Part shown: one piece after another, positions 23,525-32,635 of the stretch
Numbering within the stretch: position 1 is the first letter of the stretch
Layout: every line of letters starts with the position of its first letter
Assembly (NCBI RefSeq): GCF_032271945.1
Contig: NZ_CP130319.1
Span: 5,721,001-5,785,000, forward strand
Length of the DNA stretch: 64,000 nucleotides
Origin: Paenibacillus sp. MBLB1832
GTDB taxonomy: Bacteria; Bacillota; Bacilli; Paenibacillales; NBRC-103111
Reading direction: 5' to 3'
Made by a program: the position numbers and the translations under genes
Notes under the pieces: model-generated
Seen by the model: the letters and a program-made list of their open reading frames with translations, nothing else
Told to the model about the DNA's origin: nothing
Database searches by the model: none

Positions 23525-25102
23525 TTATTTACGCGGCATGATCACTGTCGTACCGGAATCTTTACTATTGAATTTATCATTCGCTTCCTTAATTACATCA
23601 TTACCGCCTTTGGACTTCCACTCTTCCAACACTTTCGGCCAATCGGAAATTGGTTCTTTTCCGTAAACCATTTTCACCATGTGGGAAAGAAGTACGGGTG
23701 GTGCTTGGTCGGAAATTGGTGAAATGTCAGGGTTCTTCGCTAATGAGTCTAGACGAGGTTCGAATTCAATTCCGTCGCGACCTTCATTTTTCAAAGTCGT
23801 ATCAAAAATATTCATCAACTTCTTGCCTTCTTCTGTCAGGCCAAGCGTCCCTTTATTATAAGTTGTATCTTGAACCAACCACAAGAAGGACTGACGATAA
23901 CGCTCTTCATCTACACCTGCAGTATCCGTAGGTGCTTTGTAATCAATTTTGCCATTCGTTTCTGTGTACGTGTCGCCTGCAATACCGAAAGTAAAGAATT
24001 TCTCTGCTTCAGGGGACATCATCCAGTCAAAGAATTGGACAATTTGAGCGGCATTTTTTACGTTTTTGTTAATGAAATAAGCGCGTGGTGCTGCTCCATA
24101 CAGGTAGTGACCGCCTTTGCCATCTGGTCCTGTTGGTGCTGGAATGATCTCGATGTCACCTGTTGGGACCGTCGTTTTCAGTTGTGTTTCCCATTGCAGC
24201 ATTTCGTTCGCGTTCATGGACCACATGCCTGCTTTACCCGCAAGAATGGTGTTCTTGAACACAGTTGCGTTGATTGTCGCGAATTCTTTATTGATCAAGC
24301 CTTCGTCAAACATCGTTTTATACGTTTGAAGGGCTTTCATCATATTCTCTGTATCATAGAATTTCGGCAATACTTGATCGCCTTGCTTCTCGAACATAGA
24401 CAAGTAAGGGAATACGTCATAAGCACCGAAGAAGGAATCGGCGTACTTGAAGTTCTCACGACCCATATACGGGTTCTCTACGCCCATTTCCTTGAACTTG
24501 CGAAGTACGTTCATGTACTCATCAACTGTTTTCGGTACGCCTAGACCTGTTTTATCCAGCAAGTCCTTACGAACGAAAATGGCACGACGGGACGGGTTGG
24601 ACAAGTATTCAGGAATTGCGAAAATCTTACCTTGGTACGTTACTTTATCCCATGCTTCTTTGGGTACCTTTTTCAGCAAATTCTGACCATATTTCTTAAG
24701 CAAATCGTCAAGCGGCATGAACACGCCAGCTTTCACGGAACCTGCCAGTTCTTTACCATTTACGCCACCATTAGCCTGAACAACGTCAGGAATGTCGTTG
24801 GTTGCAAACATTTGAATCATTTTCTGTTCATATTCTTTGTGCGGCACTAGCACGATATTCATATCGGAGTTCGTGAGTTCTTCCAGCTTTTTCACCCATT
24901 TATCTTGGTTAATATCAGGTGACTTCTCAACATGTCCGAAAGCAAGCGTACGTAAGGAGATCGAAAACTTCGTTTTCTCTGCTGGCTTAGTACTAGCTGC
25001 TGCACTGGATGTAGGTTGCTCTGCGGACTTCGAATTCGAACAAGCAGCCATTACACCAGCCAACAATACGACAGCCATCGTCGTGGGAATCCATTTTTTC
25101 AC
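23525..25102 (-). CDS. LipO-type extracellular binding lipoprotein (importer 2)
   Basis: This 525-residue solute-binding protein has a lipoprotein signal with lipobox VMAAC (Cys about 20), then a large family 1 type fold typical of LipO/YtcQ proteins (about 500-550 residues). It recognises an oligosaccharide for the LplB/LplC permeases encoded upstream. The start is a GTG at 25102 with AGAGGGG 5 nt upstream; a longer frame starts at 25120. The 137-nt gap before it contains two operator-like palindromes with an AAAGCGTTT core, so this gene may have its own catabolite-controlled promoter. Confidence 0.92.
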   Translation of the reverse strand: MKKWIPTTMAVVLLAGVMAACSNSKSAEQPTSSAAASTKPAEKTKFSISLRTLAFGHVEKSPDINQDKWVKKLEELTNSDMNIVLVPHKEYEQKMIQMFATNDIPDVVQANGGVNGKELAGSVKAGVFMPLDDLLKKYGQNLLKKVPKEAWDKVTYQGKIFAIPEYLSNPSRRAIFVRKDLLDKTGLGVPKTVDEYMNVLRKFKEMGVENPYMGRENFKYADSFFGAYDVFPYLSMFEKQGDQVLPKFYDTENMMKALQTYKTMFDEGLINKEFATINATVFKNTILAGKAGMWSMNANEMLQWETQLKTTVPTGDIEIIPAPTGPDGKGGHYLYGAAPRAYFINKNVKNAAQIVQFFDWMMSPEAEKFFTFGIAGDTYTETNGKIDYKAPTDTAGVDEERYRQSFLWLVQDTTYNKGTLGLTEEGKKLMNIFDTTLKNEGRDGIEFEPRLDSLAKNPDISPISDQAPPVLLSHMVKMVYGKEPISDWPKVLEEWKSKGGNDVIKEANDKFNSKDSGTTVIMPRK

Positions 25103-25132
25103 TGCTACCCCTCTTTTCATTTCGACTAGGTA

Positions 25133-25170
25133 TCAAACGCTTTAACACTTTCATTGTAAAAGCGTTTACA
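25133..25170. promoter_or_regulatory. Two cre/LacI-type operator-like palindromes upstream of lipO-like gene
   Basis: TGTAAAAGCGTTTACA (25155-25170) matches the CcpA cre consensus at nearly every position, and GTATCAAACGCTTTAACA (about 25131-25148) is a weaker second copy. Both lie within 70 nt of the GTG start. They are probably for CcpA or a LacI-family repressor. Confidence 0.55.
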
Positions 25171-25239
25171 ATACACGACTATGGAGTGTCTTTAGTTGAA
25201 TTTGTATTTTTTTTAGAATATTGTAAAAATAGTTAAAAC

Positions 25240-26121
25240 TTAGGATTTGACGGATCCAACCATCATACCCTTGACGAAATGGCGCTGTAAGAACGGATAA
25301 ATGATGATAATCGGGAGTGTCGCAATGATAATGGTTGCCATCTTGATCCCCTCTGGATCCATATGCGCAAGCCCGCTGAATTGCGAAGCATTCGGATCGA
25401 TACTGATATCCTCCGATACGATCAATTGGCGAAGCTTGACCTGAAGCGGCCACAGGGCAGGCTTATTGATGTAGTACAGGGCATTTTGATACGTATTCCA
25501 GTGACTGACGGCATAGAAAATACCTAGGGAAGCCATGACTGGTTTAGATAGCGGCAGCACAATGTTCCAGATCATTCTTAGCTCGGAGCAGCCGTCGATG
25601 CGCCCAGAATCGATCAGCTCGCTCGGGATTTGCATGAAAAATGACCGCATAATGAAGAAATTAAAGGCGCTGATCGCACCTGGAATCATTAAGGCCCAAA
25701 GCGAGTTCGTTAGGTGTAAATTTTTCATCAAAATAAAATTAGGAATAAGCGGCGCTGTGAACACCATCGTAATCAGCACCATAATCACGACAACATTGCG
25801 GCCTGCATACTCAGGCCGAGAGACAGGATACGCCAGCGAAGCCGTGGCAATCAGGTTGATCAGTGTACCTACCACCGTAATATACACGGTTACCCCGAAC
25901 GAACGCCAGATGGCCATATCGCTGAAGACATATTGGTAGTTGATCGATGTAAAATGTACGGGCAGGAATAGTACCTTCCCATTCACGATCGCTTCCGAGG
26001 AACTGAACGATTGGGCCAGCACGTTTAAGAACGGCAGGAGCATCGCTAGTGATAAGAGCGTTAGAAAAAGTAAGTTAAATCCGTTAAACACTTGCCAGCC
26101 GGCTGTCGGCTTGCGATTCAT
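25240..26121 (-). CDS. Carbohydrate ABC permease, LplC/YtcP type (importer 2)
   Basis: The 293-residue permease has six helices and the EAA loop PSELIDSGRIDGCSELRMIWNIVLPLSKP. It ends with VKGMMVGSVKS, the tail usual for the LplC/YtcP group. It is separated from the LplB-like permease gene by 18 nt and shares its operon. Together they form the channel for oligosaccharides delivered by the LipO-like lipoprotein. No ATPase is encoded nearby. Confidence 0.93.
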   Translation of the reverse strand: MNRKPTAGWQVFNGFNLLFLTLLSLAMLLPFLNVLAQSFSSSEAIVNGKVLFLPVHFTSINYQYVFSDMAIWRSFGVTVYITVVGTLINLIATASLAYPVSRPEYAGRNVVVIMVLITMVFTAPLIPNFILMKNLHLTNSLWALMIPGAISAFNFFIMRSFFMQIPSELIDSGRIDGCSELRMIWNIVLPLSKPVMASLGIFYAVSHWNTYQNALYYINKPALWPLQVKLRQLIVSEDISIDPNASQFSGLAHMDPEGIKMATIIIATLPIIIIYPFLQRHFVKGMMVGSVKS

Positions 26122-26139
26122 AATGCATCCACCTCCGTC

Positions 26140-27102
26140 TTAGTACAAGCTTTCACCCGTTGTTTTTTTGCTCAGAAGATTACCCGTAACAATGAAGATC
26201 ACGCCGACAACGGCTTTGAATAGCCCAATCGCTGTCGTATAACTAAACTGCTGAGCGAGTAACCCCTGTGAGTAAATGTACGTATCTAGAATTTCACCAT
26301 TTTCTTTGTTGAGCGGGTTCAGGAATACAAACACACGCTCGAAGCCAAAGTCTAGGAATTTCCCAATGTGTAAAAGGAACAAAATCATAATGGTTGGCAG
26401 CAACGAAGGTAATGTAATGGATATTGTTTGTCTCCACCGATTGGCCCCATCCACCTCAGAGGCTTCATACAAATCAGGGTTAATCCCTGCGAGCGCTGCC
26501 AAATAAATGATCGTGCCGTATCCGGAATCCCGCCAAATCCCTGACGTAATCAACACGGAACGAATCCAAGATTCTTCACCCAAGAAGTAAATCGGCTCAA
26601 AACCTAACCAAGTAATGAAGTGGTTGACTGCCCCTGTTGACGGGGAAAGGATACCGATTGCGATCCCGCTAACGATCACCCAAGACAGGAAGTGAGGCAT
26701 GTACACGACCGTTTGCAGGACACGCTTATACACCACCAGGCGAAGCTCGTTCAAGAGCAACGCGAGAATGATCGGCGCCGGGAAACCAAGCAGCAAATCG
26801 TAAACACCGATAAGCACAGTGTTTTTCAAAATATTAAGAAAGTCATAGTGTGCGAACATCCGTGTAAAGTTATCAAAGCCTACCCATTTACTGCCTGTAA
26901 AGCCGTCAAAAATGTTGTAGTCCTGAAAGGCAATAACTGAACCTAACAAGGGAACGTACTTGAAAACAATAAAGTAAATAATGCCTGGCAGCGATATGAG
27001 ATATAGCGCCTTATACTTCCAAAACGTTCGCAGCATGGCCTTACCCTTGCTCACCTGCGCGCGCTGATTCATTTGCTTCACCGCTTGTGCGTTGACCGCC
27101 AT
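26140..27102 (-). CDS. Carbohydrate ABC permease, LplB/YteP type (importer 2)
   Basis: The 320-residue permease has a basic, hydrophilic N-terminus (about 35 residues) followed by the family hallmarks YLISLPGIIYFIVFKYVPLLG, MPHFLSWVIVSG, YEASEVDGANRWRQ (EAA loop) and a TTAIGLFKAVVG helix. It heads the importer 2 operon. The ATG at 27102 has GAGGGGGG 7 nt upstream; another ATG at 27123 is less well placed. It partners the LplC-like permease. Confidence 0.93.
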   Translation of the reverse strand: MAVNAQAVKQMNQRAQVSKGKAMLRTFWKYKALYLISLPGIIYFIVFKYVPLLGSVIAFQDYNIFDGFTGSKWVGFDNFTRMFAHYDFLNILKNTVLIGVYDLLLGFPAPIILALLLNELRLVVYKRVLQTVVYMPHFLSWVIVSGIAIGILSPSTGAVNHFITWLGFEPIYFLGEESWIRSVLITSGIWRDSGYGTIIYLAALAGINPDLYEASEVDGANRWRQTISITLPSLLPTIMILFLLHIGKFLDFGFERVFVFLNPLNKENGEILDTYIYSQGLLAQQFSYTTAIGLFKAVVGVIFIVTGNLLSKKTTGESLY

Positions 27103-27155
27103 CCTCTGGCCCCCCTCACTCATCTTCGTCGATGTTATAGCTCTATCCTACCCTG

Positions 27156-27169
27156 ATACAGCGCTTACA
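27156..27169 (-). promoter_or_regulatory. cre-like site upstream of importer 2
   Basis: TGTAAGCGCTGTAT on the minus strand matches the first ten positions of the CcpA cre consensus and lies about 55 nt before the LplB-like start. Confidence 0.4.
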
Positions 27170-27242
27170 GCTATGGAATGCCTTTTCACTATCTTGTGTT
27201 TTTTTTAGGTTTTTTGAAGGGTGACTGGCGTTGAAAAAGCAA

Positions 27243-27277
27243 AAAATGCCCTCCCACAAAAATGTGGGAAGGCATTT
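27243..27277 (-). terminator. Intrinsic terminator of the MMPL transporter gene
   Basis: AAAATGCC plus TCCCACA arms and their complements, with a short A-rich loop and one bulge, are followed on the minus strand by TTTTTTGC. It lies 4 nt beyond the stop. Confidence 0.88.
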
Positions 27278-27280
27278 TCT

Positions 27281-30200
27281 TTACACGGTGCGGCTCTCCG
27301 TCGACATCTGGCGCGCTGCAGGAACGCCGCGCTTCGCGCGAAGCACCTCTGGCAGTGCCAGCAAAGCGGGCAGCAGCATCGGCAGCAAGACGAAACAGAG
27401 CACAACCAAGCCGACGATCACTGCCACAGCCAGCTCCATGAGCAGGACGAGGCCGGATGGCACCAACGTGGCGAAGGTGCCGCCAAGGATGACCATCGCC
27501 GAGATCACCACGCCGCCGATGTGCTTGGCGGCCTGAACGATCGCAGTAGCTGGCGAAAGCTCGCCAAGCTCTTTGTAGCGCATCAGCAAGAAGATGCTGT
27601 AGTCTACGCCAACCGCGACAATAATGATGAAAGAGAAGAACGGAACGAAGGACGAGAGCCCCTCAGCGCCAATGATTTTATCCGTTACAACATTGGTTAC
27701 CGTCATGGCAACGTAGTAGGAAATCACCAGCGAGAAGATCACATACACAGCTGGCCAGAACGAGCGGATGACGAACAATAAGACGATAAACACACCGATA
27801 ATGACGATGATCGCGGTGCTGTTAAACGACTTCACCTGCGCCTTGTTCGTGTCGTATGTCGTCGAGCTCGGGCCTGCCGCGCCAACTTTCGCATGCTCCA
27901 GAACTGTACCTTTCACACTTGCCGCGAGCTCCGCGTTAATGCCTTCAATCGTATCCATCGCCGCCGCTGAATACGGATCATCCTTCAGAATGACGATCAT
28001 CTTCGTCATCGTCCGATCCTTGGACATGAAGCTGTCTAAGGACTTGCCGAAATCCGCGCTAGCGAGCGCTTCTTTCGGAATAAAGAACGTCTTCGAGCCG
28101 TTCAACTGCGTGAGGAACTGGCTCGTTTTGCCCAGGCCGTCGGACACGTCACCAAGTCCGTTTCCGCTCTGTCCAAGGCCGTCCTTCAGCTGGCCCAGGC
28201 CGCCGCCGAGACCTGACAAGCCTTCGCTCAGCTTCTGCTGACCGTCTTTGACGCTGCCTAGCGCAGCGTTCAGCTTCGCCATGTTCGCGGCGATCTCACG
28301 GCTGCCCGCGCTGCCTTGCTGCAGCCCCTTCGCGAGCTCTTCCGCGCCGCTGTGCAGCGCTGCAAGCCCTGCGGCAAGCTGCGTCTGCGCGCCGTTCACT
28401 TGCGTCAAGCCTTGTGTCGTATCCGCAAAGGCGCTGTTCAGCTTGGCAGCGTTCTTGCCAAGCTCCTGAAGTCCGCCGTTGAGCTGCGCCAAGCCGGAAG
28501 CAAGCCCTTCTCCCGTTTGCTTCAGCTGGATGTAATCGGCATCGGTCGTCAATTGGCTGTACTTGCTGCCCAAGCCGCCAATCAGCCCATTCATACCGAC
28601 AAGCCCTTGCTGAATGCCGGTCAATTGACCCTCGATTTGGCTGTAGCCGCTTGTCACAGACTGGTAGCCTTGACTCAACTGCGTGAGTCCATCGCTAATT
28701 TTCACGCTATTGGCACTCACTTGGTCCAGGCCGTCTTTCAATTTCTCTATGCCTGCGCTCAATTCCCCAGCACCGCCTGCGCCTTTGGCAATACCGCCAG
28801 CCACTTGATCCAGAGCCAACGTCAGCTTGCTGTAGCCGTCCTGCACCTGACTCGTGCCATCCACGAGTTGGCCTACACTGGACGTATCTGGCACAGTTAA
28901 CTTGCTTTGCATGAGCGTGAGCCCGTCACGAATTTGATTGACACCCTTCTGCGAAGCGGTAATGCCATCCGTAACAAGCTTCGTTTGGTTCGATATATAG
29001 AAATCGTCAATCGGCTTCGATTGCGGTTGCGTGACGCTGGATACTTTGGCGACACCAGGAACGCTTTTCAGCTTCTCCGTCACCTTATCGATCGCCGCCA
29101 GGCCGTCATTCGTGTTCAACGGCTGCTCATTCTGAATCACAACCATCGTCGGAAGCGCCTGCCCACGGCTGAAATGGTCCGCAACAAGCGAGAAGCCTTT
29201 GGTCGACTCGTGATCGTTACCCAGCTCTTTCAACTGGTCGAAAGACAGCTTCTGATGATTCGAAAGTGCCAGCGGAACCATCACAATGAGAATGATCAAG
29301 GTCGTTAGAACTGGTTTTTTCACGGCAATCTGTGTTAAACCCGCCCAGAACTTGCTTTCCTTATGCCCCGTTGCCCCTTTGGAAGGCCAGTAGAGCTTAT
29401 TCCCTAGCATTTTCATGAAAAATGGCGTCACTGTTACGATCTCAAGCAAGAGAATCGCGGAACCAATGGCGACCACATTCGCGGACTGATAAATACCGAA
29501 ATCCGAGAACGTCAATGCTGCAAACGCAATAAACACGGTCAAAATGCTATAAAAAATCGTTTTCCCCGCCGTGCGGAATGTCACTCCAATCGCTTCATCC
29601 ACGGATAAGCCGTGGGATAACTCCTCTTTGAACCGATTGAACAAAAGAATGTTGTAGTCGGTCCCAATGCCAAAAAGAATTAGAATCAACAGCATCTGCG
29701 TCACGCTCGTCACAGGGAACCCGAACTTATCGATAAGCTGCGCGGCAATCCCCATAGAAACGAGGTAGGAAAGCCCGACCGCGAACAACGATACAACAGG
29801 GATCACAACCGAACGGAACATGATGATCAGCACCGCGAGAATAAAAATAACCGTCAACGCTGCGCTTTTCTCCACGCCTGACTCGGACGCCTTGAGGTAG
29901 TCATCTTGGATGAAATCCTCCCCTGAAAGGTAGTAATCCACCTTCACGTCCTTCAGCACATCTTCAAACTCTTTGTGAATAGCGTCGACATGGCGCCCTC
30001 TTTTATCCAGCGAAAAGCTCGCCATCAACGTCGTGCCATCTTCCGAAACGAGCGAAGACTTTGCATCCGGCAGTGTAAAAGGGTCAATCAACTGGTCAAA
30101 GCCCAGCTCGGTTTGATGGCTTTTCATACTCGAAATGCCATCTTGAATCGAAGCCATGTCCGCATCCGACAGCTTATTCGGGTTATGGAAAACGACAATG

Positions 30201-30394
30201 TCGCTCGTTCCTTCAACTCCGTTGATTTTGTTCAAAATACTCGTAGCCACGCGCGATGGGCTGTCACTGCGGAGGGGATCCTGCCCTCTAAGCCCTAGAA
30301 TCGCATTCACATCAGGTTGAATCACCGTGAGCAGTACAGCAGCAGCCAGCCAAGCCACGAGAATGGCCCAGCGGAACTTAACAATATTTCTCAT
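27281..30394 (-). CDS. MMPL-family (RND-like) transporter with long periplasm-type helical insert
   Basis: This 1037-residue transporter has two MMPL halves. The first (about 1-370) contains a transmembrane helix, an external domain and five or six helices with GIGTDYNILLFNRFKEEL; the second (about 860-1037) has GVDYSIFLLMRYKEL. Between them a roughly 330-residue Gly/Leu/Gln-rich segment with repeated short blocks (LxxGLxQL, GxxELxxG) forms coiled-coil repeats as in YhgE/Pip and YdgH-type proteins. It is probably a proton-driven exporter of lipids, peptides or toxic amphiphiles. The ATG at 30394 follows AAGGAG. It is convergent in function with the TetR gene upstream, and both have the same operator-like box before them. 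Confidence 0.9.
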   Translation of the reverse strand: MRNIVKFRWAILVAWLAAAVLLTVIQPDVNAILGLRGQDPLRSDSPSRVATSILNKINGVEGTSDIVVFHNPNKLSDADMASIQDGISSMKSHQTELGFDQLIDPFTLPDAKSSLVSEDGTTLMASFSLDKRGRHVDAIHKEFEDVLKDVKVDYYLSGEDFIQDDYLKASESGVEKSAALTVIFILAVLIIMFRSVVIPVVSLFAVGLSYLVSMGIAAQLIDKFGFPVTSVTQMLLILILFGIGTDYNILLFNRFKEELSHGLSVDEAIGVTFRTAGKTIFYSILTVFIAFAALTFSDFGIYQSANVVAIGSAILLLEIVTVTPFFMKMLGNKLYWPSKGATGHKESKFWAGLTQIAVKKPVLTTLIILIVMVPLALSNHQKLSFDQLKELGNDHESTKGFSLVADHFSRGQALPTMVVIQNEQPLNTNDGLAAIDKVTEKLKSVPGVAKVSSVTQPQSKPIDDFYISNQTKLVTDGITASQKGVNQIRDGLTLMQSKLTVPDTSSVGQLVDGTSQVQDGYSKLTLALDQVAGGIAKGAGGAGELSAGIEKLKDGLDQVSANSVKISDGLTQLSQGYQSVTSGYSQIEGQLTGIQQGLVGMNGLIGGLGSKYSQLTTDADYIQLKQTGEGLASGLAQLNGGLQELGKNAAKLNSAFADTTQGLTQVNGAQTQLAAGLAALHSGAEELAKGLQQGSAGSREIAANMAKLNAALGSVKDGQQKLSEGLSGLGGGLGQLKDGLGQSGNGLGDVSDGLGKTSQFLTQLNGSKTFFIPKEALASADFGKSLDSFMSKDRTMTKMIVILKDDPYSAAAMDTIEGINAELAASVKGTVLEHAKVGAAGPSSTTYDTNKAQVKSFNSTAIIVIIGVFIVLLFVIRSFWPAVYVIFSLVISYYVAMTVTNVVTDKIIGAEGLSSFVPFFSFIIIVAVGVDYSIFLLMRYKELGELSPATAIVQAAKHIGGVVISAMVILGGTFATLVPSGLVLLMELAVAVIVGLVVLCFVLLPMLLPALLALPEVLRAKRGVPAARQMSTESRTV

Positions 30395-30430
30395 CTCTCT
30401 CTTCTCCTTCACGCTTTAAGTGAACAGTAA

Positions 30431-30444
30431 TAAACAAGTGTTCA
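30431..30444 (-). promoter_or_regulatory. TetR-type operator-like box before the MMPL gene
   Basis: TGAACACTTGTTTA on the minus strand, an imperfect palindrome, lies 37 nt before the transporter start. The same 14-mer pattern (TGAAC-N3-TGTTTA) recurs before the tetR-like gene at 31162-31175. Confidence 0.55.
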
Positions 30445-30531
30445 TTATTGGATCAAAAAAATATCTATGGATAAATGACGCGACCGACCACCAAGGGCGA
30501 CCGCGTATGTCATGTCGGGGCCAGTAGCCGC

Positions 30532-31158
30532 TTATGCTTTCAGCAGCTTGATTTTCTCTGAAATTCCTGTGCAGTAGACGTACAAAAGCTCATCCACCAG
30601 CAGCTTGATCGTGTCGCCGTCCTCATGATCGCGGAGAATTAAACAGATACTCTCGACTAGCGTTGTAGCCATCATGCTGGCCGTGAGCCGATCCTGGGGA
30701 GCTAGCTGCCCCGACTCTGCCGCCAATTCAGCCGTAAACACTTCGGTCATAATTTGTACGACCAGGGTAATCATGTCTTGCTTGGTCGATTGATAGCGCG
30801 AGCCTTCGCTCAGATTGAGAAGAATTGTGAGCTCGGCGCTCGATTCCTTGAACAGTTGAATGAGGGACGCGTCAATTTGGCGCAAAATCACCAAATGGTC
30901 GGACAGCACGGTGCACAACGTACTATCCACCTCTTGCTTCGTCACCCGTAACACCTCGGCTAACTGCGCATGAATCGGTTGGATCAGCTCATCGAACAGA
31001 TCATCCTTGCTCTTGAAATAGCGATAAATGTTGCCAGGTGTGATGCCTGCGGCATCTGCAATTTGGCGGATAGAGGCTTTCAAATACCCATGCTTTTTGA
31101 ACTCGGCCAATGCCGCTTGGCGGATACTCTGTTTGACTTCATCTTTTAAAATTTGCAT
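30532..31158 (-). CDS. TetR/AcrR-family regulator of the MMPL exporter
   Basis: This 208-residue repressor has an N-terminal HTH with the TetR signature (IRQAALAEFKKHGYLKASIRQIADAAGITPGNIYRYFKSKDDLFDEL) and a helical ligand-binding C-terminus. The ATG at 31158 is taken as start; a GTG at 31176 in frame is possible, and neither has a strong ribosome-binding site. It lies upstream of and on the same strand as the MMPL gene, with 137 nt between. The shared box before both genes suggests autoregulation and control of the exporter, with export substrate or lipid as inducer. Confidence 0.88.
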   Translation of the reverse strand: MQILKDEVKQSIRQAALAEFKKHGYLKASIRQIADAAGITPGNIYRYFKSKDDLFDELIQPIHAQLAEVLRVTKQEVDSTLCTVLSDHLVILRQIDASLIQLFKESSAELTILLNLSEGSRYQSTKQDMITLVVQIMTEVFTAELAAESGQLAPQDRLTASMMATTLVESICLILRDHEDGDTIKLLVDELLYVYCTGISEKIKLLKA

Positions 31159-31161
31159 TAA

Positions 31162-31175
31162 TAAACACCCGTTCA
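31162..31175 (-). promoter_or_regulatory. TetR-type operator-like box before the tetR gene
   Basis: TGAACGGGTGTTTA sits just before the start codon and matches the box upstream of the MMPL gene at 11 of 14 positions. Confidence 0.5.
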
Positions 31176-31332
31176 CTTTTTGTCGTTATAGTCGGATTAT
31201 ACGGCGCCTAGCGGGGGATTGCAAGATCATAGCTGGGCACAAATTTGTGAACATGTACAGGGGGCGAGCCTCTCGATCACACCAAAAAACCGCCCTCCCC
31301 GCAGCAACTGCCGCAAGTCAGACGGTTATTCC

Positions 31333-32370
31333 TCACTCCACATCGACCGCTTTCATGAGGTGAGGCTTTATTTTTACACGAAACTGCTTCAAATCTTTGA
31401 ATTGAATAAACTTCTTGGATTCTTCATTCCAAATGCGATACTTCAATGATTCAAAACTCTTCACCAAACCGATCGTCTGCACATTGCGAAGTGCGGCGTT
31501 CTTATTGTGAACTTTGCGCAGATGATAGTTTGGCACGCGCGGACTAAGGTGGTGAATGTGATGGTAGCCGATATCGCCCGTAATCCAATGTAAGATCCGC
31601 GGTAAGTTATAAAACGAACTGCCATGCATCGCCGCTTTGACGTAATCCCATTCCTCCGCTTTTTCGAAATAAGTGTCCTCGTACGTATGCTGCACATAGA
31701 ACAACCAGATCCCCGCCATGCCAGAGAAAAAGAAGATTGGTCCTTGAATCAACAATAGAGATTGCCAACCTATGCCCCAACAGAGCAGCGCGATACTGCC
31801 GACGATGACGACATTGGTAATGTACGTATTCATTCTTTCTTGCATGCCCGCGCGCTTGCGGTTGAATCGGTAATCGACCAGAAAGATGAAAATCGGTCCC
31901 ACAATGAACATCACGAGCGGGTTGCGGTAGAGTCGATACGCGATTCTTTTGAGTTTCGAAGCTCCCATGTATTCATCGACCGTCAGCGTCCAAATGTCAC
32001 CCACGCCTCTACGATCCAAATTTCCGCTGGAAGCATGATGCACAGAGTGCGTGTGACGCCATTGATGATAAGGTACGAAGGTCAAAATGCCTGTTAACGT
32101 GCCGACAATTTCATTGGCCAATTTATTTCTGAAAAATGATTTGTGACAACAATCGTGAAAAATGATAAAAATGCGAATCAAAAATCCTGCCGCAAGCAAA
32201 TCTACGATGAACGTCAACCAGACGGAAACAGACAAGCTGAGAAAAGCCAAATACCACAGCACGAAAAAGGGTCCCACTGTATTGATGATTTGCCACACAC
32301 TACGCTTCATATGTGGTCTTTCGAAAGGTGCGATATCTGATCGCCACCCGCCCTTATCCTCATGCTTCAT
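31333..32370 (-). CDS. Membrane acyl-lipid fatty acid desaturase
   Basis: The 345-residue di-iron desaturase carries the three histidine boxes HDCCH (72-76), HTHSVHH (106-112) and HHIHH (near 268-272), spaced by transmembrane helices as in Bacillus Des and related acyl-lipid desaturases. It introduces a double bond into membrane phospholipid acyl chains and so raises fluidity, most useful in the cold; this fits the cold shock genes elsewhere in the window. AGAGGGAG precedes the ATG. It is monocistronic. No DesK/DesR pair is visible nearby. Confidence 0.92.
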   Translation of the reverse strand: MKHEDKGGWRSDIAPFERPHMKRSVWQIINTVGPFFVLWYLAFLSLSVSVWLTFIVDLLAAGFLIRIFIIFHDCCHKSFFRNKLANEIVGTLTGILTFVPYHQWRHTHSVHHASSGNLDRRGVGDIWTLTVDEYMGASKLKRIAYRLYRNPLVMFIVGPIFIFLVDYRFNRKRAGMQERMNTYITNVVIVGSIALLCWGIGWQSLLLIQGPIFFFSGMAGIWLFYVQHTYEDTYFEKAEEWDYVKAAMHGSSFYNLPRILHWITGDIGYHHIHHLSPRVPNYHLRKVHNKNAALRNVQTIGLVKSFESLKYRIWNEESKKFIQFKDLKQFRVKIKPHLMKAVDVE

Positions 32371-32444
32371 CCTGTTAGAACTCCCTCTATCCGTATCGTG
32401 TCGGATCTTGTAAGTTGTGAATCACTTGAAGTAGTACGTAACGG

Positions 32445-32472
32445 ATCGTATTAAGTTCCCGTATGAAGTCAA
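32445..32472 (-). promoter_or_regulatory. Promoter candidate of the desaturase gene
   Basis: On the minus strand TTGACT and TACGAT are 16 nt apart, about 75 nt before the start codon. Confidence 0.5.
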
Positions 32473-32635
32473 TAAATCTCACAATTGTGTGTCGAAGCTC
32501 CCTCATCATAAGCGGTTACGTCTTTTTTGTAAAATGTAATTTAAGTTAAAAGCTTGTTGAAGCAAGCCCAGACTCGGAAATAATGCTATTCAACTTGCTG
32601 GAGGGGGCGAGGTCCGCGGGGTTGGTTTGAGCAAC

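Noticed and set aside
27221-27781. Long plus-strand frame opposite the MMPL gene
   Set aside because: It is the antisense of a clear membrane protein gene, starts in the terminator, and shows His/Asp/Gln-rich composition typical of shadow frames.
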